A DNA stretch of 8,150 bases, taken from positions 1-8,150 of the forward strand of contig DYIG01000034.1 in NCBI GenBank assembly GCA_020723725.1. Reading direction: 5' to 3'. The stretch is from Thermaerobacter marianensis. GTDB taxonomy: Bacteria; Bacillota; Sulfobacillia; DYIH01; DYIG01. This document shows positions 1 through 5,605 of the stretch, in pieces. How positions within the stretch are numbered: the first letter of the stretch is position 1; the number at the start of each line of letters is the position of its first letter. The translations under genes and the position numbers were made by a program. The notes under the pieces are model-generated. The model saw only the letters and a list, made by a program, of their open reading frames with translations, was not told where the DNA came from and made no database searches.

Positions 1-2
1 AG

Positions 3-221
3 CTGGAGCGGGTTCGCATAACCGTTTCCCCTGGGGGTTATCAGGTTGCAATCAAATGCTGGGGACGGTATTGTTGCAGCCACTTATTGCCTTCCAAAAA
101 CTCGGTTGAGGCGGAGATACAGCGTCTCAGAGAAAGCGGCTTGATTCCATCTTTTAAAGTCCTGAGGTGTGTGGCACGGGCATCGGGCAACATGATGTGG
201 TTTTTGGACGTAAACCCCTAG
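3..221 (+). CDS. C-terminal part of an unidentified protein (partial, runs off the left edge)
   Basis: This is the only one of the frames I checked (three plus, three minus) that stays open from the window edge to about 220; it gives 72 residues and then TAG at 219-221. The peptide begins LERVRITVSPGGYQVAI and ends SGNMMWFLDVNP. It has a probable beta-rich start, a charged helix-like stretch (EAEIQRLRES) and several cysteines, two of them adjacent. I do not recognise a family. The stop codon is interlocked with that of the convergent walJ-like gene: the four bases CTAG at 218-221 carry both stops, a common arrangement for neighbouring convergent genes and the main reason to believe the frame is real. 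There is no terminator hairpin at the junction. A 72-codon open stretch could still arise by chance, so identity and reality are both uncertain. Confidence 0.45.
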   Translation: MERVRITVSPGGYQVAIKCWGRYCCSHLLPSKNSVEAEIQRLRESGLIPSFKVLRCVARASGNMMWFLDVNP

Positions 222-1054
222 GGATTTTGGGTTTTTCCGTAGTACCTGCTGCGCCCCTTGGCGGGAGCTATCGCCAGTTCCCCGCTGAAACCGGTGCCGC
301 GCAGGTATTCACCCGATGCGGCCAGGGCTAAATCCGGCCGGTTGCAGTCCAGGCTTAGGTGGGCCAGCAAGACCACTCGCGTCTCCCGGGTTGCGATGCG
401 GGCCAGTGCCCGGGCAGCCTGCTGGTTAGAGAGGTGTCCCGCATCGCTGAGAACCCGCCTGATCAGTTCCGGGGGTCGCCCGGAGCATCGCTGCATCTCC
501 ACGTCGTGGTTGCTCTCAAAGATCAGGTAGTTTGAACCGTAGAGAAGCTCTATCGCGTCGTTGTCAACACGGCCAAGGTCGGTGACAATGCCGATCTGCT
601 CGGTTTCAGTGCGCAGAACGAAGCTGACCGGTTCCCCGGTGTCGTGACTCTTGAGGAAGGCACAAACCTGCAGGCCGCCGATCGAGACATCATCCCAGGG
701 GCGGATGGTGCGGCAGAGTTCGCTGTCCAGGGCGCCTATGTGCGGGCGCATCGCCTGCCAAACCGCTGGAGGGGCATAGACGGGGATGCGATAGCGTTGG
801 GGGAACGGGGTTTTTATCTTTAGGGCGTTGATGTGATCAGAATGCTCATGGGAGATGAGGATGCCGTCAAGGGTGGAGGGGTGGATGCCGAGGTCGGCCA
901 GCTCGCGCTCCAGGCGGCGGAGGGGCACACCGCAGTCAACGAGCACGCGCGCCCGGCCCGGGACCTCTACTAAGTATGCGTTACCGTATGTACTCGAGCT
1001 GCCCAGGCTGCAGAAGTGAATTGCTCCGCCCAAGGGTCCACGTTCCTTAAACAT
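218..1054 (-). CDS. walJ: WalJ/YycJ-family metallo-beta-lactamase-fold hydrolase
   Basis: A cytoplasmic metal-dependent hydrolase of the YycJ/WalJ branch of the metallo-beta-lactamase fold; members are usually encoded with the WalRK two-component system and are linked to nuclease activity and cell-wall/DNA homeostasis (family knowledge). Visible motifs, numbered from the ATG at 1054: the start of the fold CSLGSSSTYGNAYLVE (15-30), the metal motif HEHSDH (69-74), SHDTGEPV (136-143), VTDLG with the bridging Asp (157-161), ESNHDVEM (180-187), GHLSN (206-210) and a final His in LAHLS (230-234). All expected metal ligands are present and the length of about 270 residues is normal. No ribosome binding site precedes the ATG. 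A TTG at 1031-1033 has AAGGA 10 nt upstream and would place the N-terminus as in YycJ homologues, so the true start may be 1033. No walR, walK, walH, walI or htrA is visible nearby. It is divergent from the exporter operon. Confidence 0.9.
   Translation of the reverse strand: MFKERGPLGGAIHFCSLGSSSTYGNAYLVEVPGRARVLVDCGVPLRRLERELADLGIHPSTLDGILISHEHSDHINALKIKTPFPQRYRIPVYAPPAVWQAMRPHIGALDSELCRTIRPWDDVSIGGLQVCAFLKSHDTGEPVSFVLRTETEQIGIVTDLGRVDNDAIELLYGSNYLIFESNHDVEMQRCSGRPPELIRRVLSDAGHLSNQQAARALARIATRETRVVLLAHLSLDCNRPDLALAASGEYLRGTGFSGELAIAPAKGRSRYYGKTQNP
1044..1048 (-). promoter_or_regulatory. Ribosome binding site favouring a TTG start for walJ
   Basis: AAGGA on the minus strand lies 10 nt before TTG at 1033-1031. 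The ATG at 1054 has no comparable purine-rich element upstream. The resulting protein would begin MGGAIHFCSLGSS, close to where the conserved fold starts. The spacing is slightly long, so this is a preference, not a proof. Confidence 0.4.
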
Positions 1055-1071
1055 CTTTGGTTACCATTCAA

Positions 1072-1119
1072 GTTTACGGAAAATTTACAATTGTTTAAAG
1101 ACTTATACAAAAATAATCT
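1072..1119 (+). promoter_or_regulatory. Tandem TTTAC repeat (WalR/PhoP-like box) and promoter region of the exporter operon
   Basis: The 148-bp gap between the divergent walJ and exporter genes is strongly AT-rich. It contains TTTACG (1073-1078), five bases, then TTTACA (1084-1089), an 11-bp direct repeat; a weaker TTTAA follows at 1094. The reverse complement reads TGTAAA-N5-CGTAAA, one mismatch from the WalR consensus as I recall it (TGTWAH-N5-TGTWAH). AATAATCT (1112-1119) lies 22 bp after the repeat and TATAAC (1126-1131) just beyond it. The same order of elements recurs upstream of the cytochrome gene at 4791-4845, with 19 bp of the box differing at only two positions. I infer a binding site for an OmpR/PhoB-family response regulator. 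Which -10 hexamer is used is unclear (TAATCT 1114-1119 or TATAAC 1126-1131), and the -35 is weak, as expected for an activated promoter. It could also serve walJ. Confidence 0.55.
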
Positions 1120-1202
1120 GCAACCTATAACTAATGGATTTATGTTGACTATCGATAAAATTAAGCGGCTTATAAAAAAGTTGGCAAAAGTGAGGAAATT
1201 CA

Positions 1203-2927
1203 ATGTTCAACGGAATATTCAACAAGCGGATCTGGGTATGGGTTGTTGGGGTAATTGTGTTGGTTGGGGTGATAATGGGGGCGCGTGCAGTCCTTGGTGC
1301 TCGAAAGGATAAGGCATCTCAGGTGCGCTATGTCACAGGGGCTGTTAAACGGGGCAGTATTGACGTCTTCGCAACCGGAACCGGTTCTGTGTCGTCCGTC
1401 GACCGGCGGGCGATTTTTTCAGAAGTGGACGGGGTTGTTGAACGAGTTGCTGTAAAGATCGGTGACCAGGTTAAAAAGGGGCAAACCCTTATCCAACTGA
1501 CAAACAGTGATCTTTTGGATTCAATAGAACAAGCACGTCTGCAGGTGGAGCTGGCTCGCCAGCGGCTGGCGGCGGCTGGGGGTAATGTTGGAGGCAGTTC
1601 CTCTGGCTCTGTCAAGGCGACGGCGCCGACCTCCGGACGAATTGTTAACCTTCGAGTTCGGGAAGGTGACACCGTGCAGCGGGGCGCGGTGCTGGCCAGC
1701 GTTGCCGATAGCAAGTCACTCGAATTTCGTATTCAGGTGATCGCTCCGGAAAAGGATCGCATCAAGGTGGGTCAAGCAGCAAGCATTCTTATCAAGGATT
1801 TTGATGGCGAGTTAACGGGGAAGGTTGTCTCGGTTGGGACCCAGCCTATTGCTGGGCAGATGAGTGTCTTGTATGAGGTGAATATCGCCCTGGACAACCC
1901 GGGGTTGCTCAGCGCCGGAATGGAGGGGCAAGCCACTATAACCACCGAACAGGGTAATATTACCCGGGGTGGAGCCATGGCATGGGTGGCGCCGCGGACT
2001 GTGACCGCCCCTGCCTCAGGTTACATTGACCGTTTGGAAGTGGTGGAGGGGCAGGAGGTCACCTCGGGACAAGTCATTGCCCGAATTGTTAATGAAAGCC
2101 TGCCGGCGGAGATTGCCCAATTGCGAGTGGCCGTTCTTCAGGCGGAGATTTCCCTCAAGTCAAAGCTATCTGAGAAAGAGAAGCTGGCCATAAGCGCCCC
2201 CGCAGACGGGGTGGTCTTAGCCCTGAATGTCAAGGAGGGTGACCGGGTGGCGGCCGGGGCACGCACCGGGGGGAGTACCTCAGACCCTGGCGAACTAGCG
2301 GCCATAGCCTCAGGCGATGCCGCCTTGGTTACTGTTTCAATTGACGAATTGGACGTGCCCAAAATAAGGGTTGGTCAAAAGGCGGAGGTCAGTTTCCCGG
2401 CCCTTCCCGGCAAAAAATTCGCTGGAGAAGTGAATCAAATAGCCCAAGAAGGCAAATCCGAGAATGGGGTTACGACCTACGAGGTTGAGGTTTTAATCGA
2501 CAAGCCGCAGGGTGTAAGGGCGGGTATGACAGCCACTGCGGCTATCAGAACCGCGGGTAGTGCCAATGCCTTGCTGGTGCCTGTCGAGGCCCTCATGGAG
2601 ACGCCCCGGGGAACGATGGTCAGGGTTTTGGAGGGGAAACAGCCCCGCCCCGTGCGAGTTCAGATAGGCCTGCGGAACGACACCGTGGCAGAGGTGCTTT
2701 CAGGCTTGGAAAGCGGGGATGAGGTTGTGATCGCGGAGTTTGACCCGGCAACTGCCGCGCAGGGTTTTGGTCAAGGGCGTGGACGGAGTGGTGGCCCCGG
2801 AGGGTTCCCTGGTGGAGGGCTAATGGGTAGGCCCGGCGGGTTTGGGGGGCCGGGTGGTTTCGGTGGCGGGCGTTCCGGTGCACCAAACCGCTCCGGCGGT
2901 GGCGCCCCGGGGGGTGGAGTCCGCTGA
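1203..2927 (+). CDS. Membrane-fusion (adaptor) protein of a MacAB/YknXYZ-type ABC exporter, duplicated-module form
   Basis: A membrane-anchored periplasmic-adaptor (HlyD/MacA/YknX-type) subunit that works with the ATPase and permease encoded directly after it to export a peptide, lipid or drug; the substrate cannot be read from sequence. The 574 residues have one N-terminal transmembrane segment (about 10-32). Four lipoyl-like half-domains with the G-D-x-V-x-x-G pattern lie near 68-100, 137-168, 265-296 and 327-351. They form two helical-hairpin modules: the first with its helix at about 103-125, the second with its helix at about 298-325. Beta-barrel-like regions follow each (about 170-250 and 373-450), then a membrane-proximal domain (455-512). 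A typical MacA/YknX has a single such module, so this looks like an internal duplication. The tail (518-574) is almost pure Gly, Arg, Pro and Phe. The start is set by GAGGAA at 1192-1197, seven bases from the ATG. Its TGA overlaps the ATPase start. Confidence 0.9.
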   Translation: MFNGIFNKRIWVWVVGVIVLVGVIMGARAVLGARKDKASQVRYVTGAVKRGSIDVFATGTGSVSSVDRRAIFSEVDGVVERVAVKIGDQVKKGQTLIQLTNSDLLDSIEQARLQVELARQRLAAAGGNVGGSSSGSVKATAPTSGRIVNLRVREGDTVQRGAVLASVADSKSLEFRIQVIAPEKDRIKVGQAASILIKDFDGELTGKVVSVGTQPIAGQMSVLYEVNIALDNPGLLSAGMEGQATITTEQGNITRGGAMAWVAPRTVTAPASGYIDRLEVVEGQEVTSGQVIARIVNESLPAEIAQLRVAVLQAEISLKSKLSEKEKLAISAPADGVVLALNVKEGDRVAAGARTGGSTSDPGELAAIASGDAALVTVSIDELDVPKIRVGQKAEVSFPALPGKKFAGEVNQIAQEGKSENGVTTYEVEVLIDKPQGVRAGMTATAAIRTAGSANALLVPVEALMETPRGTMVRVLEGKQPRPVRVQIGLRNDTVAEVLSGLESGDEVVIAEFDPATAAQGFGQGRGRSGGPGGFPGGGLMGRPGGFGGPGGFGGGRSGAPNRSGGGAPGGGVR

Positions 2928-3589
2928 TCGAGCTGGATGGCGTCACGAAGGTTTACCGGACAGGCGGCCATGAGGTCCATGCGCTTGCGGGGGTCAGCCT
3001 TGGAATTGAAAGAGGGGAAATGGTTGCCATAATGGGTCCATCGGGGTCGGGTAAATCAACCCTCATGCACATCATTGGCTGCCTGGACCGGCCCACAAGC
3101 GGACGGTATAAGCTGGCGGGGGAAGACGTGTCCGCCCTCGATAAGGACCAGCTGGCTCGTATACGCAACATGCGCATCGGTTTTGTGTTCCAGAGCTATA
3201 ACCTCCTCCCCTATTTAACAGCGGTGCAGAATGTCGAGCTCCCTCTTATGTACCGGGGGGTCTCTTCAACAGAACGGCGGGCCGCCGCATGCGCCGCGTT
3301 GGAGTCCGTGGGGCTCGTGGACCGTTTGCATCACCGGCCGTTCGAGCTGTCCGGTGGTCAGCAGCAGCGGGTTTCAATTGCCCGTGCAATCTCATCGTCC
3401 CCGGAAGTTTTGCTGGCCGACGAACCAACGGGGGCGCTTGACTCCCGCTCCGGTGAGGAAATCCTTGATTTGCTGTTAAATTTCAATTCGAGGGGTCAGA
3501 CCATCGTTATTGTTACGCACGACCCGGAAGTTGCCCGTAAGTGCCAACGTCTCATCATGATGCGAGACGGGAAGGTGGTGAAGGCATGA
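2924..3589 (+). CDS. ABC transporter ATPase (MacB/LolD/YknY-type), probable CTG start
   Basis: The nucleotide-binding subunit of the exporter, which binds the cytoplasmic face of the permease and hydrolyses ATP. From a start at CTG 2924 it has 221 residues, normal for the family. Visible motifs: the family N-terminus (M)IELDGVTKVYRTGGHEVHAL, Walker A GPSGSGKST (38-46), Q-loop Gln 90 in FVFQSYNLLPYLT, signature LSGGQQQR (142-149), Walker B VLLADEP (162-168), D-loop GALD (170-173) and H-switch His 199. All catalytic residues are intact. The frame has a TAG at 2828-2830, and between it and ATG 3020 there is no ATG, GTG or TTG; starting at 3020 would remove the first beta strands, 32 residues. 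CTG 2924 overlaps the upstream TGA as CTGA, just as the permease ATG overlaps this gene's stop as ATGA, and GGTGGAG lies 4 nt before it. A sequencing error in an original ATG, or a start at CTG 2933 or ATC 2927, cannot be excluded. Confidence 0.9.
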   Translation: MIELDGVTKVYRTGGHEVHALAGVSLGIERGEMVAIMGPSGSGKSTLMHIIGCLDRPTSGRYKLAGEDVSALDKDQLARIRNMRIGFVFQSYNLLPYLTAVQNVELPLMYRGVSSTERRAAACAALESVGLVDRLHHRPFELSGGQQQRVSIARAISSSPEVLLADEPTGALDSRSGEEILDLLLNFNSRGQTIVIVTHDPEVARKCQRLIMMRDGKVVKA

Positions 3590-4755
3590 CCTTGCTGGAG
3601 AGCCTGCGGACCGCATTGATGACAGTGCGAACCAACCGCCTCAGGACCTTTCTCACCATGTTGGGCGTTATGATCGGTGTAGCTTCGGTCATTGCGCTTG
3701 TTTCCATAGGCCAGGGGGCAAATTCGCAAGTAATATCTCAGGTGGCCGGTCTGGGGGCCAACCTGATCACAGTGTTGCCCTCTCGGGGCAGCGAGCTTAC
3801 CGTTGACGATGTAAAGGCCATCACTGACCGGGTGCCGACAGTAGGGCGGGCGGTTCCTTCCCTTAGCAGCTCCACCACCGTCAAGGCAGGGTCCAATTCC
3901 TATGACACCAATGTCGAGGGAGTTACGGAGAACATGATGGAAGTCCGTAGCTATAAACTCGCCTACGGCCGTTTCATTACCGCCGATGACGTAAACGCTA
4001 GACGCAGGGTTGCTGTCCTGGGCCAGGAGGTCTTTAACCAGCTAGGGGGTGGAGTCCCTTTACTGGCGGAGATAATTATAAATGGACAACCTTTTTCAGT
4101 GATCGGGGTTCTTGCTCCCAAGGGAGCAACCTTCGGGCGTAACCAGGACGATGTAGTGTTCATTCCCGTTTCCACTGCTGAGAGGGTATTTAAGACAACA
4201 GCCCTCAGTGCCATTTACCTCAGCGCGCGGTCCGGCGAGGATGCAGGACTGGCAGGCGCCCATACCATGGCGGTCCTGAAACTGCGTCATCCGCGATCGG
4301 ACGGCGAGGATCCGGTCCGTATCCTCAGCCAGGACCAGTTGCTTTCAGCGATGAGTTCTGTGTCCCGTACGATGGCCTTGTTCCTGGGGGCGGTAGCAGG
4401 GATTTCCCTTCTCGTTGGAGGTATCGGGATCATGAACATCATGCTGGTGTCCGTCACAGAGCGTACCCGCGAAATCGGTATTCGTATGGCCCTGGGGGCA
4501 AGGCCGCGAGACATTTTAGCCCAGTTTCTCATTGAGTCTGTCCTGCTCAGCGTGTTGGGAGGGCTGCTGGGGATCGTTTTAGGGGTGATCGCCGCCAAGG
4601 TGGTTAGCGGTTTAATGGATACAAACTATGTTTTTTCCATGATTGCGGTCGTTTCGGCCCTCGGTTTCGCCGTTACGGTCGGTCTTTTCTTCGGGGGATA
4701 TCCGGCGTGGAAGGCGTCTCGTCTGGATCCGATCGTTGCCCTGCGGCACGATTAG
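3586..4755 (+). CDS. MacB/FtsX-family ABC exporter permease (YknZ-like)
   Basis: The membrane subunit of the exporter, which couples ATPase movements to the extracytoplasmic domain and adaptor (mechanotransmission, established for MacB). The 389 residues show the standard four-helix layout: TM1 at about 21-43 (TFLTMLGVMIGVASVIALVS) followed by IGQGA, an extracytoplasmic MacB core domain (about 46-255), and the FtsX domain with three helices (about 264-290, 313-340 and 350-372). The family signature SVTERTREIGIRMALGA occupies 289-305, and the C-terminal YPAWKASRLDPIVALR motif lies at 372-387. As in Gram-positive systems the ATPase is a separate protein, unlike the fused MacB of Gram-negatives. 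The ATG at 3586 overlaps the ATPase TGA by four bases (ATGA), implying translational coupling; an in-frame ATG 45 nt upstream lies inside the ATPase gene and is unlikely. No convincing intrinsic terminator follows. Confidence 0.93.
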   Translation: MTLLESLRTALMTVRTNRLRTFLTMLGVMIGVASVIALVSIGQGANSQVISQVAGLGANLITVLPSRGSELTVDDVKAITDRVPTVGRAVPSLSSSTTVKAGSNSYDTNVEGVTENMMEVRSYKLAYGRFITADDVNARRRVAVLGQEVFNQLGGGVPLLAEIIINGQPFSVIGVLAPKGATFGRNQDDVVFIPVSTAERVFKTTALSAIYLSARSGEDAGLAGAHTMAVLKLRHPRSDGEDPVRILSQDQLLSAMSSVSRTMALFLGAVAGISLLVGGIGIMNIMLVSVTERTREIGIRMALGARPRDILAQFLIESVLLSVLGGLLGIVLGVIAAKVVSGLMDTNYVFSMIAVVSALGFAVTVGLFFGGYPAWKASRLDPIVALRHD

Positions 4756-4770
4756 ATTTGGCATCTGTCT

Positions 4771-4808
4771 TGTGAATATTATGTAAAGATGTTTACAGAA
4801 TATTTACA
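4771..4808 (+). promoter_or_regulatory. 38-bp palindromic operator with four TGTAAA-type half-sites
   Basis: The order is TGTGAA (4771-4776), N5, TGTAAA (4782-4787), GATG, TTTACA (4792-4797), N5, TTTACA (4803-4808). The two 19-bp arms are reverse complements at 16 of 19 positions, and within each arm the half-sites are 11 bp apart, one helical turn. The right half (4791-4809) matches the box before the exporter operon at 17 of 19 positions. Each arm fits the WalR-type tandem consensus with at most one mismatch. The palindrome starts 16 nt after the permease stop, but it is AT-rich and lacks a T-run, so an operator is a better reading than a terminator. Confidence 0.6.
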
Positions 4809-4829
4809 AATTACTATTACTTTAATCTC

Positions 4830-4845
4830 AATAATCTACCATAAT
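4830..4845 (+). promoter_or_regulatory. Probable -10 region of the SLH-cytochrome promoter
   Basis: AATAATCT (4830-4837) lies 21 bp beyond the operator, as before the exporter operon, and CATAAT (4840-4845) matches the -10 consensus at five of six positions. No good -35 hexamer is present at the right distance (TTACTT at 4817-4822), which suits a promoter that needs the regulator bound just upstream. The choice between TAATCT and CATAAT is open. Confidence 0.35.
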
Positions 4846-4883
4846 AGTTCTTGGCTGGAGGCTCCACCAAATAAACCGAAATT

Positions 4884-4890
4884 GGGAGGG
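4884..4890 (+). promoter_or_regulatory. Ribosome binding site that fixes a TTG start for the SLH-cytochrome gene
   Basis: GGGAGGG lies six bases before TTG at 4897-4899, and the signal peptide starts right at that TTG. The in-frame ATG at 4789 sits inside the palindromic operator, has no ribosome binding site and would add a 36-residue extension ahead of a normal signal peptide, so it is rejected. Confidence 0.8.
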
Positions 4891-4896
4891 TTTAGG

Positions 4897-5511
4897 TTGA
4901 GGCGTTATGTCATTGGCGTCTTGGCAGGGGCTTTGTTGCTTCTAGGTGGCATTGCCTTTGCGGAACAACAGGTGCAATCCTTTACTGATGTCCCGGATAA
5001 TCATTGGGCCAAACAAGCGATTGAATTCGTTCAGAAAGCGAAAATATCTAAAGGCAGGGCGGACGGCGCCTTCGCACCCAATGAGCCCATTACACGTGCT
5101 GAAGCTGCCCAAATGCTCTATAACTATCAGAGCTGGCGGGAAAGGGGCAACCGCGCTGAGTACGTTAACCGCGGTTGCACCGCTTGTCACAAGGAGGTCC
5201 CGGGGCGTGGTGACCACCGCTTGGGCGCTACGGTCAATAAGATACCGGACCACCCGCAAGTGCCAGCGGATTCAGGGGTTGACAAGTGTCTGGAATGCCA
5301 CAAGCCAGGCGGGGAAGCCAAGCTGATGCTCCGCACCATCGTTCACCCGATTCACTACAACAGTCCGATTTTCCGGGAACGTTACAAGGGTAGTTGTTTC
5401 AATTGCCATGACGTCAATGTTGATGGCAAATTCACTGTATTGAAGGAAGCCATTGAGGTTGACCAGCGGGGAGTGCCGAAAACCTCTCCCTACGGGCCGG
5501 ACGGAAAATAA
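4897..5511 (+). CDS. Secreted SLH-domain triheme c-type cytochrome (S-layer/wall-attached)
   Basis: From the TTG start the protein has 204 residues. It begins with a signal peptide: MRRY, a hydrophobic core (5-20) and a likely cut after AFA at 22. One S-layer-homology domain follows (about 27-78: SFTDVPDNHWAKQAIEFV, then GAFAPNEPITRAEAAQML); in other proteins this domain binds pyruvylated secondary cell-wall polymer. The C-terminal half has three haem-c attachment motifs, CTACH (94-98), CLECH (131-135) and CFNCH (167-171). Extra histidines at 107, 119, 150 and 153 could act as distal ligands for bis-His haems. I infer an electron carrier tethered to the wall or S-layer, as known for Gram-positive metal reducers with multihaem cytochromes. 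Only one SLH repeat is present, where three are usual, so it may oligomerise or bind weakly. It is transcribed alone behind the palindromic operator, with a hairpin after it. No cytochrome maturation gene is visible in the window. Confidence 0.88.
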   Translation: MRRYVIGVLAGALLLLGGIAFAEQQVQSFTDVPDNHWAKQAIEFVQKAKISKGRADGAFAPNEPITRAEAAQMLYNYQSWRERGNRAEYVNRGCTACHKEVPGRGDHRLGATVNKIPDHPQVPADSGVDKCLECHKPGGEAKLMLRTIVHPIHYNSPIFRERYKGSCFNCHDVNVDGKFTVLKEAIEVDQRGVPKTSPYGPDGK

Positions 5512-5526
5512 GCCACAAGCTACCCG

Positions 5527-5563
5527 CCATGACCGTAAGGGGGACAGGACCTTACGGTCATGG
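5527..5563. terminator. Perfect 14-bp stem-loop between convergent genes
   Basis: The arms CCATGACCGTAAGG (5527-5540) and CCTTACGGTCATGG (5550-5563) are exact reverse complements around a nine-base loop. The structure lies 16 nt after the cytochrome stop and about 40 nt beyond the stop of the convergent small gene. There is no T-run on either side, so it is not a canonical intrinsic terminator; a shared bidirectional terminator or an mRNA 3'-end stabiliser is likely. Apart from it I see nothing in 5512-5605. Confidence 0.55.
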
Positions 5564-5605
5564 TCAACCCAAGAATGCTTATGCGGATATCAAGGGGTTT
5601 GTAAC

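Noticed and set aside
258..530. Plus-strand frame inside walJ
   Set aside because: It is a shadow of the strongly supported minus-strand gene, with an Arg/Ser/Ala-rich translation and no motif.
1145..1176. Promoter TTGACT ... TATAAA before the exporter operon
   Set aside because: The hexamers are good but the spacer is 20 bp, too long, and the transcript would begin only about 20 nt before the ATG, close to the ribosome binding site.
1016..1312. Plus-strand 98-residue frame across the divergent promoter region
   Set aside because: It crosses the regulatory region and overlaps both walJ and the adaptor start, with low-complexity translation and no ribosome binding site.
2620..2980. Minus-strand Pro/Gly-rich frames opposite the adaptor tail
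   Set aside because: They are antisense images of the Gly-rich tail codons, without starts or domains.
3541..3585. Permease starting at ATG 3541
   Set aside because: The extra 15 residues overlap the ATPase gene and resemble no permease N-terminus; ATG 3586 gives the standard ATGA overlap.
3020..3589. ATPase starting at ATG 3020
   Set aside because: This would lose the conserved N-terminal strands before Walker A; the frame encodes a perfect family N-terminus from CTG 2924.
4771..4820. The palindrome as an intrinsic terminator of the exporter operon
   Set aside because: The stem is AT-rich and no T-run follows; half-site phasing and similarity to the 1072 box fit an operator better.
4789..4896. 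N-terminal extension of the SLH-cytochrome from ATG 4789
   Set aside because: It lies in the palindromic operator and promoter, has no ribosome binding site and would put 36 residues before an ordinary signal peptide; TTG 4897 has GGGAGGG at the right distance.
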